Shown piece by piece: positions 1 to 6,360 of a stretch of DNA of 9,682 bases. The DNA is from Jiangellaceae bacterium (GTDB lineage Bacteria > Actinomycetota > Actinomycetes > Jiangellales > Jiangellaceae), in NCBI GenBank assembly GCA_030146385.1, contig JASLBX010000342.1, positions 1-9,682 of the forward strand, written 5' to 3'. The translations under genes and the position numbers were made by a program. Position 1 is the first letter of the stretch; every line of letters starts with the position of its first letter. The notes below the pieces were generated by a model. That model had not been told where the DNA came from. It made no database searches and saw only the letters and a program-made list of their open reading frames with translations.

Positions 1-299
1 CGGATGCACTGCGCTCCTTTGCCCACGCCCAACCCACCGGGTACGCGTTGCTCTTCGCTCAGCTGCCAGACGAGAGCCGGCCGGATCAGCAGATTCTAGC
101 GGGTACGGCCGCTGCGGTCGTTCGCGTCGCCACCGTCCTCGCCGGGCCCGATCTGGCCCTCGAAGCGGCGCGGATGATCGTCGCGTGGGCACATGGGTTC
201 ATTAGCATGGAGCTCGCCGGGGCCTTCCGCTTGGGCGGTGACGTCGATCGGGCTTACGCGTTCGGAGTAGAGCGACTCGCCACCGCCCTCGAGCGGTAA
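1..299 (+). CDS. TetR-family transcriptional regulator, C-terminal fragment (5' end outside window)
   Basis: This is the last 98 residues of a TetR-type one-component repressor. The open frame runs in from the left edge (first full codon at base 3) and stops with TAA at 297-299. TetR proteins bind palindromic operators through an N-terminal helix-turn-helix and sense small ligands with the C-terminal helical domain. Only the latter is present here. The stretch AWAHGFISMELAG is the W-x-HG-hydrophobic-x-x-E pattern of the WHG-type TetR C-terminal domain (TetR_C_13-like), followed by a typical closing helix ending LATALER. The DNA-binding half is out of view, so its operator cannot be predicted. 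It lies directly upstream of a ruined multicopper oxidase on the same strand, which it may once have controlled; that is inference. The family call is fairly safe and the target is unknown. Confidence 0.8.
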   Translation, partial: DALRSFAHAQPTGYALLFAQLPDESRPDQQILAGTAAAVVRVATVLAGPDLALEAARMIVAWAHGFISMELAGAFRLGGDVDRAYAFGVERLATALER

Positions 300-305
300 T
301 CCCAG

Positions 306-318
306 GCCGCTTCGCGGC
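306..318 (+). terminator. Short GC hairpin just after the TetR gene, possible terminator
   Basis: GCCGC-TTC-GCGGC forms a 5-bp all-GC stem with a 3-nt loop, starting 7 nt after the TetR stop. There is no T-run after it. It could end the TetR transcript, but stems this short are common by chance in such GC-rich DNA. Confidence 0.2.
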
Positions 319-370
319 GGCGCTCGCCACGACCGGATGGGACCACGCCGGTGGACACACGACGCGCGAC

Positions 371-1003
371 ATACTCGGTGACACCTCGGACGGCGGACTC
401 TTCGAATGGCCGGTCGAGCACGACAACATCGACATCGCCCCGGCGGAGCGTTTCGACGTGGTTGTCGACTTCTCCGCGTACCGGCCGGGCAGCGAGATCA
501 CCCTCGTCAACCGCCTCGGCGAGGAAGGCACCGCTCGGATCATGCGGTTCCGGGTGACCCGGCGGGCGTCCGACGACAAGCCGCATTCCTGACCGGCTCA
601 GCCGCCTAGAGCGGCTGGACCCGGCCCACGCCGTCCGGACGCGGACATGGGATTTCCGGCGCGGCGCGGTCGGCGATCACGCCGGGTGGACGATCAACGG
701 CGAGCCGTTCGACCCGAACCTGATGGACGCGCGTCCCCAGCTGGGAGAGATCGAGATCTGGCGGTTCGCCACGGACCTGCACCATCCGGTGCACGTCCAC
801 CTGGTCCCTTCCAGGTGGTCGACCGGCGAGGCAGGGTGCCCTGACGCTTCGACAGCGGATGGAAGGACACGGTGGACGTCCGACCGACCGAGATTGTGGA
901 CGTCGCCGTGCGCTTCACCGACTATCGCGGGCCGTACATGCTGCACTCCCACAATCTCGAACACGAGGACATGGCGATGATGGCTGCCTACGAAACCGTG
1001 TGA
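371..1003 (+). pseudogene. Multicopper oxidase remnant, N-terminally truncated and frameshifted
   Basis: The pieces spell the C-terminal part of a CotA/bilirubin-oxidase-like multicopper oxidase. Frame 2 (371-592) gives DGGLFEWPVEHDNIDIAPAE and RFDVVVDFSAYRPG. Frame 3 (about 582-808) gives RIPDRLSRLERLDP, WTINGEPFDPN and the copper motif HHPVHVH at 780-800. Frame 2 again (809-1003) gives FQVVDRRGRVP, a TGA at 842-844, then FDSGWKDTVDVRPTEIVDVA and NLEHEDMAMMAAYETV before TGA at 1001-1003. So there is one frameshift between about 560 and 597, a second (apparently one lost base) at 807-811, and an in-frame stop. The expected HCH of the type-1/type-3 copper site reads HSH (Ser codon 947-949). 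Roughly the N-terminal half, with the other HxH copper ligands, is absent. The family is clear, and no functional enzyme can be made. Confidence 0.87.
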
Positions 1004-1088
1004 TCGAGAATGAATTCGGGGGCGGTGATGGCCTGAGGGAGCGTTCTGCTTGGATAGATCTCGTTCGGGGAGCCGTTCCGACGCGAAC

Positions 1089-1094
1089 AGGAGG
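1089..1094 (+). promoter_or_regulatory. Ribosome binding site that fixes the methyltransferase start
   Basis: AGGAGG lies 9 nt before ATG 1104 and is a near-perfect Shine-Dalgarno. It selects this start over the earlier in-frame codons from 1050, which lack such a site and would add unrelated N-terminal residues. Confidence 0.75.
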
Positions 1095-1103
1095 CCGCTG
1101 CGA

Positions 1104-1937
1104 ATGAGCGATCCGCAAGCTTGGATGAAGAACACCTCCGAGCAGCCACCCGCCCCCGATATAGACATCACTGTCGCTCACGCCGCCCGCGTCTATGACT
1201 ACTGGCTTGGTGGCAAGGACAACTTTGAGGCCGACCGCGCGCTCGGTGACGCGATGATCCAGGCAATCCCGTCCTTGCCAGCGATGGCTACGGCGAACCG
1301 CGCATTCCTCGCGCGCGCGGTGCAATATCTGGTGTCGGAGGCAGGTGTTCGGCAGTTCCTCGACATCGGCACAGGCATTCCTACGGCGGGCAACGTCCAT
1401 GAGGTCGCCCAACAGATCGATCCGGCCAGCCGGGTCCTCTATGTCGATCATGATCCGATCGTCCTGGCCCACGCCCGGGCACTGATGACGAGCACCCCGA
1501 AGGGCCGGACCGAGTTCATCATGGCCGACATCCGAGAGCCCGAGGCGATCCTCTCGTCCCCTGATCTGGCGAGGACCCTCGACATGCAACAGCCGATAGC
1601 GCTGATGCTTGTCGCGATCTTGATGTACTTCCACGACGAGGAAGGAGTCCACGGGTGGGTATCCACTCTTGTGGACGCGCTCCCGTCGGGTAGCTATGTA
1701 ACCATCACTCACCCGACGGCTGACTTCGACCCACCCGCCATGGAGGCTGCCGTTTCCGCCGCCACCCATGCCGGCATCACTCTCGTGCCGAGGAGTAAGT
1801 CCGAGGTCGAGCGGTTCTTCGACGGGCTGGAGATGGTCGAGCCTGGTGTCGTCCCAGTCCTGACGTGGCACCCGGAAGACCTGATCGACGACCCGAACGC
1901 CGCCTATTATTGGGCAGGGGTCGCCCGCAAGCCGTGA
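1104..1937 (+). CDS. SAM-dependent methyltransferase, DUF574/Methyltransf_19 family
   Basis: A 277-residue cytoplasmic protein with a class-I SAM methyltransferase fold, full length for the DUF574 family, which is greatly expanded in actinobacteria. The N-terminus carries the family signature IDITVAHAARVYDYWLGGKDNF. Motif I is DIGTG at residues 87-91, followed by IPTAGNVHEVAQ. The acidic ribose-binding position is in YVDHDP (D115 or D117). MADIREPEAIL and ALMLVAILMYFHD form the later strands. ATG 1104 is chosen because an AGGAGG sits 9 nt upstream. The methyl acceptor is not known for most members, and nothing nearby names it. It appears monocistronic, 100 bp after the dead oxidase and convergent with the next gene. 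Its codons look a little less GC-rich than the downstream secreted-protein genes, judged by eye. The family call is strong and the substrate is unknown. Confidence 0.92.
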   Translation: MSDPQAWMKNTSEQPPAPDIDITVAHAARVYDYWLGGKDNFEADRALGDAMIQAIPSLPAMATANRAFLARAVQYLVSEAGVRQFLDIGTGIPTAGNVHEVAQQIDPASRVLYVDHDPIVLAHARALMTSTPKGRTEFIMADIREPEAILSSPDLARTLDMQQPIALMLVAILMYFHDEEGVHGWVSTLVDALPSGSYVTITHPTADFDPPAMEAAVSAATHAGITLVPRSKSEVERFFDGLEMVEPGVVPVLTWHPEDLIDDPNAAYYWAGVARKP

Positions 1938-1950
1938 CCGAACGGCCTCA

Positions 1951-1977
1951 GAGGTAACCAGGCTGCGCCCGTACCTC
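1951..1977. terminator. Weak inverted repeat between convergent genes, possible bidirectional terminator
   Basis: GAGGTA at 1951-1956 pairs with TACCTC at 1972-1977 across a 15-nt loop in the 38-bp gap between two convergent stop codons. Its right arm reaches the stop codon of the minus-strand gene. The stem is only 6 bp and has no T-run, so this rests mainly on position. Confidence 0.3.
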
Positions 1978-2395
1978 AGGCGCTCGTTGACCGCTCGGTC
2001 GCGCCTTCAAGCATGGTCTTCCACGGCCGGTACAACTCCCTGAGGTCCGGCGGACGGAGGATGTCGGCTGAAGCGAGTGCGAGCAGGGCGTCGTCCATGC
2101 CCATCCGCGCCAGCCGGGCGACGTGCTGCCATCGCGCTATCTCGGCGTGATCGTCGCCGACTTGCATGAGCTTCTCGAGCTGCTCCGGGACGAAGGCGGG
2201 ACCGATGCGGACCCACGCGTCGTGGTAGCTACGACCGTGCTGGGCGAGGATCTCGGTGGCGGCCTTCCAGGCGCCGGAGCGGAACGTCTCGTCGGACGCC
2301 TCGCGCGCCTCCGCCAGCCGCACCCGATCCTCGTCGGTGAGCCTGCGGGCTCGTTCGATGAACGTCTCGATGCTCGCCGATTGTGTGCTGCTCAT
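1976..2395 (-). CDS. Hypothetical protein, 139 aa, helical
   Basis: I do not recognise a named family. The protein is 139 residues, soluble and probably mostly alpha-helical. It has a charged N-terminal half (FIERARRLTDEDRVRLAEAR) and a C-terminal section ending ADILRPPDLRELYRPWKTML, which looks conserved in character with many Leu and Arg. There is no signal peptide, membrane segment or cysteine cluster. It starts at ATG 2395-2393 with GGAAGG-type complementarity about 12 nt upstream (2408-2414 on the plus strand), rather far but the best available. The reading frame is credible because no plus-strand gene covers this stretch and the frame has normal high-GC codon choice. It is convergent with the methyltransferase and divergent from the phosphatase-like gene, with about 117 bp between the two starts. 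Its function cannot be inferred. Confidence 0.7.
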   Translation of the reverse strand: MSSTQSASIETFIERARRLTDEDRVRLAEAREASDETFRSGAWKAATEILAQHGRSYHDAWVRIGPAFVPEQLEKLMQVGDDHAEIARWQHVARLARMGMDDALLALASADILRPPDLRELYRPWKTMLEGATERSTSA

Positions 2396-2443
2396 CGCGG
2401 CTCGCCATCCTTCCGTGCGGGTTGTCGCAGGTTAGTGCACCCG

Positions 2444-2472
2444 TTGACCACGGCGGATACGGGGGATACCGT
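2444..2472 (+). promoter_or_regulatory. Sigma70-like promoter of the secreted phosphatase/nuclease unit
   Basis: TTGACC (2444-2449, 5 of 6 to TTGACA) and TACCGT (2467-2472, TAnnnT) are separated by exactly 17 nt. Transcription would begin near 2479, giving a leader of about 34 nt to ATG 2513. Its position in the only gap between divergent genes supports it. Confidence 0.5.
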
Positions 2473-2497
2473 CCAACGTCAGTCCTTCCTACTCAAC

Positions 2498-2504
2498 GGA
2501 GAGG
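2498..2504 (+). promoter_or_regulatory. Ribosome binding site that decides the PhoX-like start
   Basis: GGAGAGG sits 8 nt before ATG 2513. The frame is open far upstream (to 2123), but that extension lies antisense to the 139-aa gene and would hide the Tat signal, so this site sets the start. Confidence 0.65.
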
Positions 2505-2512
2505 CAGCAGGC

Positions 2513-4003
2513 ATGGACCGTCGTACGTTTCTAAGGCAGAGCGCTCTGGTCGCGGCGGGCACCGCCGGATTGACAGCAGGGCCGTTCGGTGGGCTTGTGT
2601 GGCGAGCCGCGTTCGCAGAGCCGAAGTTTGCTCGTGAGAACGGAGGTTACGGCCCCCTGCTTGACGACATACCCGATCTGCGCGACGGCGTCGTCCGGCT
2701 CCACCTTCCTGAAGGCTTCCAGTACCGGTCGTTCGGTCTGGCCGGTACTGCCCTGACCGAGGATGGCGCGACTACTCCTGGCCGGCATGACGGCATGGCC
2801 GCGTTTCAGTGGCGCAAGGGCACCGTCCGGCTGGTCCGCAACCACGAGGTCACTCAGCCGGGCGTTGTCGGCGCATTCGGTGACGTCAGTAGCGCCTACG
2901 ACACGCGAGCGCCCGGTGGTACCACAACCCTGGAGATCACTCCGCGCGCCGAGGAGGTGCGCAGCTGGGCCAGCCTCAACGGCACGACGTTCAATTGCGC
3001 CGGTGGCGAATCCCCCTGGCGCACGTGGATCACCTGTGAGGAGACTCCCAACGGGGTCGACCAGCAGCGCAGCTTCCTCGTCGGCCCAGGCGACCCGGAC
3101 GACCTTTCCTACGAGCAGAAGCACGGTTACCTGTTCGAGGTTCCGGCCAGTCGCGGGCCGGGTGAGCTCGAGGTTGGCGAGCCGATCACACAGGCTGGAC
3201 GCTTCGCCCACGAGGCCGCCGCCGTCGATCCTTCGACCGGCATCGTCTACATGACCGAGGACGACTTCGCGTACCCGTCCGGCTTCTTCCGGTACATCCC
3301 GCCGAACAACCCGTTCAAGGACAAGCGCGTGGCGGACGGCGGGCGGCTCCAGGTGCTGGGCGTGATTCCCGACGGCGCCAGCGGGCCTGTGGCGATGGAC
3401 CTGCACACCGACCAGAACCCGGGCTCCACGTACCGGGTGGCTTGGATCGACATCGAGGACCCAGATCCCGACTTCGCCCCTGGGCTGAGCAACGACGAGG
3501 CTGCGCGCATCGTCTTCCAGGAGGGCGAGAGCAAGGGCGCGGCGCGCTTCGCTCGCAACGAGGGCATGGCTTACTGGGCCGGCAAGATCTTCTTCGTCTC
3601 CACCGAGGGTGGCGGCCCGTTCGTGTCGGACCCGCCGCCGAACTCGAGCGCTGGGGTCGGGGACGGCTACGGACAGGTCTGGATGTACGACACCAAGGCC
3701 GAGACCTTGACCCTGCTGTTCGAGTCGCCAGGACCTGACGTGCTGGACTTCCCGGACAACATCATCGTCTCGCCGCGCCGCAAGAGCGTGCTGATGTGTG
3801 AGGACAGCTCGTCCGGCAACATGCTGCGGGCGCTCACCCGCGACGGGGAACTGTTCGACTTCGCGCTGAACGCGATCGGCGGAGGCTCCGACGAGTTCGC
3901 CGGAGCGACGTTCGGCCCCGGCGGTCAGGTGCTGTACTGCAACATGCAGTCCAACGGGCTCACGTACGCGATCTTCGGCCCGTGGCAGCGCGGGCTGCTG
4001 TAG
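2513..4003 (+). CDS. PhoX/DUF839 family alkaline-phosphatase-like protein, Tat-exported
   Basis: A 496-residue protein of the DUF839/PhoX group. Characterised PhoX enzymes are extracytoplasmic phosphomonoesterases that use iron and calcium, and many other members are untested. The N-terminus is a twin-arginine signal: MDRRTFLRQSALVAAG, then a hydrophobic stretch and a likely cleavage after residue 35 (AFA before EPKF). Conserved elements in order are YGPLLDDIPDLRDGVVRLHLP (about 46-66), HDGMAAF, NHEVTQPG, NCAGGESPWRTWITCEE (C162, C175, E176, E177), HE at 233-234, YMTEDD (E249), RNEG at 348-351 and LMCEDSSSGN near the C-terminus. The Cys and Glu positions fit the PhoX metal centre by motif, not by alignment. 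The start is set by GGAGAGG 8 nt upstream and by the Tat motif. A secreted EEP enzyme follows after 100 bp, suggesting a shared role in cleaving external phosphoesters. Enzyme activity is inferred. Confidence 0.88.
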   Translation: MDRRTFLRQSALVAAGTAGLTAGPFGGLVWRAAFAEPKFARENGGYGPLLDDIPDLRDGVVRLHLPEGFQYRSFGLAGTALTEDGATTPGRHDGMAAFQWRKGTVRLVRNHEVTQPGVVGAFGDVSSAYDTRAPGGTTTLEITPRAEEVRSWASLNGTTFNCAGGESPWRTWITCEETPNGVDQQRSFLVGPGDPDDLSYEQKHGYLFEVPASRGPGELEVGEPITQAGRFAHEAAAVDPSTGIVYMTEDDFAYPSGFFRYIPPNNPFKDKRVADGGRLQVLGVIPDGASGPVAMDLHTDQNPGSTYRVAWIDIEDPDPDFAPGLSNDEAARIVFQEGESKGAARFARNEGMAYWAGKIFFVSTEGGGPFVSDPPPNSSAGVGDGYGQVWMYDTKAETLTLLFESPGPDVLDFPDNIIVSPRRKSVLMCEDSSSGNMLRALTRDGELFDFALNAIGGGSDEFAGATFGPGGQVLYCNMQSNGLTYAIFGPWQRGLL

Positions 4004-4008
4004 TCGCC

Positions 4009-4071
4009 GCCGAGCATTCGGCTGCGCATTGCGCAGGTGACACAGGGAGCAACCCGCCGCCCTACACCTGC
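4009..4071 (+). repeat. Cluster of inverted repeats in the spacer between the PhoX-like and EEP genes
   Basis: Three stems occupy this spacer: GCCGA/TCGGC (4009-4013 with 4018-4022), TGCGC/GCGCA (4023-4027 with 4031-4035) and GCAGGTG/CACCTGC (4033-4039 with 4065-4071). The last two overlap by three bases and so exclude each other in full. There is no T-run. The cluster may be a processing or attenuation element, or a weak terminator between the two cistrons. Confidence 0.4.
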
Positions 4072-4083
4072 TGGTACCGATCC

Positions 4084-4107
4084 ATGACAGACCTGGAGGC
4101 ACCATGA
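4084..4107 (+). other. Seven-codon micro-ORF overlapping the EEP start (MTDLEAP)
   Basis: ATG 4084 opens a frame encoding MTDLEAP. Its TGA (4105-4107) overlaps the next gene's ATG as ATGA, and the next gene's GGAGG lies inside it. I see no good Shine-Dalgarno before 4084, so its translation is uncertain. Confidence 0.2.
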
Positions 4108-5333
4108 TCAAGCGCATTGGCTCGGCGGCACTTGCCATTGCCGTGGCGGCCGTGTTCGCTCCGTCCGGGCCGGCGCACGCCGACCCGCCGGACCCGGTGC
4201 GGTTCGCGACGTTCAACGCGTCGCTGAACCGGAGCGTCGAGGGCGAGCTGGTGGAAGATCTGTCGACGCCGGACGACACGCAGGTGCAGACGGTGGCGGA
4301 GATCATTCAGCGCGTCCGTCCCGAAGTGCTGCTGATCAACGAGTTCGACTTCGACGAGAACGGGACGGCGCTCGAGCTGTTCCAGACCAATTACCTGTCG
4401 ATCTCCCAAGGTGGCGCGGAGCCGATCGAGTACCCGTACCGGTACGTGGCACCGTCCAACACGGGGATCCCGTCGGGCTTCGACCTGAACAACGACGGCG
4501 TGGTCGGAGGTCCCGACGACGCGTTCGGTTTCGGCTTCTTCCCGGGCCAGTTCGGGATGGCCGTCTACTCGATGTACCCGATCGTGGAGTCGGACGTCCG
4601 GACGTTCCAGCACTTCCTGTGGAAGGACATGCCGGGAGCGCTGCTGCCCGACGATGCGTCCACTCCCGAGCCCGCGGACTGGTACTCGGAGGAGGAACTG
4701 GAGGTCTTCCGGCTTTCGTCCAAGAGCCACTGGGACGTGCCCATCGACGTCGACGGCAAGGTCGTCCACCTGCTGGCGAGCCATCCGACGCCTCCCGTCT
4801 TCGACGGTCCGGAGGACCGCAACGGGCGCCGTAACCACGACGAGATCAGGTTCTGGGCCGATTACATCCAGCCGGGCTCGCGGTCGAGCTACATCTACGA
4901 CGACGAGGGCGTTCGCGGTGGGTTGCGGCCGGGCGCGTCGTTCGTCATCGCGGGCGACCTGAACTCGGACCCGTTCGACGGCGACAGCATCCCCGGATCC
5001 GCGCAGCTCGTGCTCGAGCACCCGCGGGTCAACACGTCCGTGACACCGAGCAGCGAGGGCGCGGTGGAGCAGGACGCGTTGCAGGGCGGCGCGAATGAGG
5101 CTCATGTCGGCGATCCGCGGTTCGACACGGCCGACTTCGCTGACACCGCGCCCGGCAACCTGCGGGCCGACTACGTGCTGCCGAGCAAGAAGCTGCGCAT
5201 TGCGGACGCCGCCGTGTTCTGGCCGACGACCGATGACCCGCTGTTCGGGCTGGTCGGGACGTTCCCGTTCCCGAGCTCCGACCACCGGCTGGTGTGGGTC
5301 GACGTCAGAGTGCCCGGGGCGAAGACCTCTTAG
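4104..5333 (+). CDS. Secreted endonuclease/exonuclease/phosphatase (EEP) family protein
   Basis: A 409-residue exported hydrolase of the DNase I-like EEP fold, whose members cut phosphodiesters or phosphomonoesters in nucleic acids, inositol phosphates or lipids with a divalent metal. A Sec signal (MIKRIGSAALAIAVAAVFA, cleavage after AHA at residue 26) is followed by ATFNASL (N38), LLINEFD (E80), LASHPTPPVFDG (H227), GDLNSDP (284-290; D285, N287) and a terminal SSDHRLVW (D393, H394). This is the usual order of EEP catalytic residues. Residues 127-138 (DLNNDGVVGGPD) match a calcium-binding EF-hand loop. There is no membrane anchor, so release or surface location is likely. ATG 4104 has GGAGG only 4 nt upstream. 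The gene probably shares the PhoX-like gene's transcript, and its stop overlaps the stop of the convergent permease. The exact substrate cannot be told. Confidence 0.88.
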   Translation: MIKRIGSAALAIAVAAVFAPSGPAHADPPDPVRFATFNASLNRSVEGELVEDLSTPDDTQVQTVAEIIQRVRPEVLLINEFDFDENGTALELFQTNYLSISQGGAEPIEYPYRYVAPSNTGIPSGFDLNNDGVVGGPDDAFGFGFFPGQFGMAVYSMYPIVESDVRTFQHFLWKDMPGALLPDDASTPEPADWYSEEELEVFRLSSKSHWDVPIDVDGKVVHLLASHPTPPVFDGPEDRNGRRNHDEIRFWADYIQPGSRSSYIYDDEGVRGGLRPGASFVIAGDLNSDPFDGDSIPGSAQLVLEHPRVNTSVTPSSEGAVEQDALQGGANEAHVGDPRFDTADFADTAPGNLRADYVLPSKKLRIADAAVFWPTTDDPLFGLVGTFPFPSSDHRLVWVDVRVPGAKTS

Positions 5334-6343
5334 GTCGACGGCTCCAGCCGCTCCGTTGCTTCCGTCACCGGAGGCAGCGGAGCGGATGTGGTCGGCTGCT
5401 GCTCTGGGACGACCTCGGTGGCGACAGGAGACGTGGAGCGCTGCACCAGGACGATTCCGGCCAGGACGACGAGACCACCGAAGATCTGAATCGGCCTCAT
5501 GACCTGGCCGAGCCATGCCCAGGCCACGAGCCCGGCACCCAGCGGCTCGGACATGCCCACGACGCCCACCGCAGTCGGGCTGATGTGGCGCAGTGCGGCG
5601 AGGTTGAGCGAGTATGGCGCGAGCGTGCCGAGCACGACTATCCAGGCGACGGCGGCCCACACGGGCACCGTCGTGCCGTCGAAGATGCCGAGCATGGAAG
5701 TGCGGCCCGTGATCGTCGAGGAGTCGAACGTCCACCACGGCCGGGCTGCCGACCAGAACACGGCGCCGAAGAAGAACATGTAGAACGTCAGTGATCCTGT
5801 GTCGCGGGCAGCAACGGTGTGGCTGCCTACCAGGAAGTACGTGGCAACGCAGACGGCGGCGCCGATGCCGGCGAGTACCCCGATCGGATCAAGGCCGGTG
5901 TCTGTCCAGATCTGTGCCACCAGCGCGAGCCCGCCAAGGGCCAGCCCGATCGCGAGCCAGGTCAGGGGACGGACCTCTTGCCGGCGGACGAAGCGCGCGT
6001 AGAACGCCACGAACACCGGTGCGGTGAACTCGAGCAGCAACGCGATGCCGATCGGGATCCGGTCGATGGCGACGAAATACAGCCACTGGACCATCGCGGC
6101 GCCGGCGAAGCCGAGCAGGACGAGGGCCGGCAGTTCGCGGACGTTCGTGCGTAACCGTCGAGGGGAAACCGCCAGCAGGACGAGCCCGAGGCCGGCCGCG
6201 GAGCCGGTGCACCGCAGCGCGGCGAGCCAGGACGGATCGAGCCCGGACTCGAGGACCACCTTCGAGACCGAACCGTTCACAGCGAACAGGACCGCGGCCA
6301 GGGTGACGTAGGTGTAGCCGCGCGTCGCAGCGGTGAGGTCCAT
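5330..6343 (-). CDS. EamA/DMT-family transporter
   Basis: A 337-residue integral membrane protein of the drug/metabolite transporter superfamily, with two EamA repeats (about residues 10-145 and 160-300) giving about ten predicted helices. Typical segments are YTYVTLAAVLFAVNGSVSKV at the N-terminus, WLYFVAIDRIPIGIALLLEF at the end of the first repeat, and LRHISPTAVGVVGMSEPLGA in the second. The last 35 or so residues are a hydrophilic Pro/Thr/Glu tail, probably cytoplasmic. DMT proteins export or exchange metabolites, amino acids or drugs, and the cargo cannot be read from sequence. ATG 6343-6341 has no Shine-Dalgarno, but a promoter with palindromic operators lies immediately upstream, so translation is probably leaderless. 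The stop (TAA read from TTA at 5330-5332) overlaps the EEP gene's TAG. The family is confident and the substrate unknown. Confidence 0.9.
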   Translation of the reverse strand: MDLTAATRGYTYVTLAAVLFAVNGSVSKVVLESGLDPSWLAALRCTGSAAGLGLVLLAVSPRRLRTNVRELPALVLLGFAGAAMVQWLYFVAIDRIPIGIALLLEFTAPVFVAFYARFVRRQEVRPLTWLAIGLALGGLALVAQIWTDTGLDPIGVLAGIGAAVCVATYFLVGSHTVAARDTGSLTFYMFFFGAVFWSAARPWWTFDSSTITGRTSMLGIFDGTTVPVWAAVAWIVVLGTLAPYSLNLAALRHISPTAVGVVGMSEPLGAGLVAWAWLGQVMRPIQIFGGLVVLAGIVLVQRSTSPVATEVVPEQQPTTSAPLPPVTEATERLEPST

Positions 6344-6348
6344 GAGAA

Positions 6349-6360
6349 GACATTAGTGTC
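6349..6360. promoter_or_regulatory. Palindromic operator half of the EamA control region, site 1
   Basis: GACATTAGTGTC is a near-palindrome (arms GACA/TGTC, extended by A 6348 and T 6361). It covers the -10 region of the EamA promoter and resembles site 2, whose centre is 19 bp away. A TetR- or GntR-like repressor is the likely reader, but none in view can be assigned. Confidence 0.5.

Noticed and set aside
1004..1103. Promoter for the methyltransferase in the 100-bp gap
   Set aside because: TAGATC and similar hexamers occur, but none had a -35 at the right distance, so I do not call one.
915..1871. 318-codon minus-strand open frame over the methyltransferase
   Set aside because: The plus-strand frame carries all DUF574 signatures and a strong ribosome binding site, and the antisense product shows nothing.
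2123..2512. N-terminal extension of the PhoX-like protein
   Set aside because: It would overlap the 139-aa minus-strand gene and the promoter, and would bury the twin-arginine signal that must be N-terminal.
4023..4035. TGCGCATTGCGCA as a protein-binding palindrome
   Set aside because: The exact palindrome leaves a one-base centre and sits just after a stop codon, and hairpin formation in RNA is the simpler reading.
2531..4306. 591-codon open frame on the minus strand across the PhoX-like gene
   Set aside because: It is antisense to a gene with clear family motifs and a Tat signal. Its product is rich in Arg, Val and Ala with no recognisable domain, as expected for the complement of GC-rich codons.
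4062..5738. 558-codon minus-strand open frame over the EEP gene and the end of the permease gene
   Set aside because: It crosses two well-supported genes out of frame, and its composition is dominated by Arg, His and Val without any motif.
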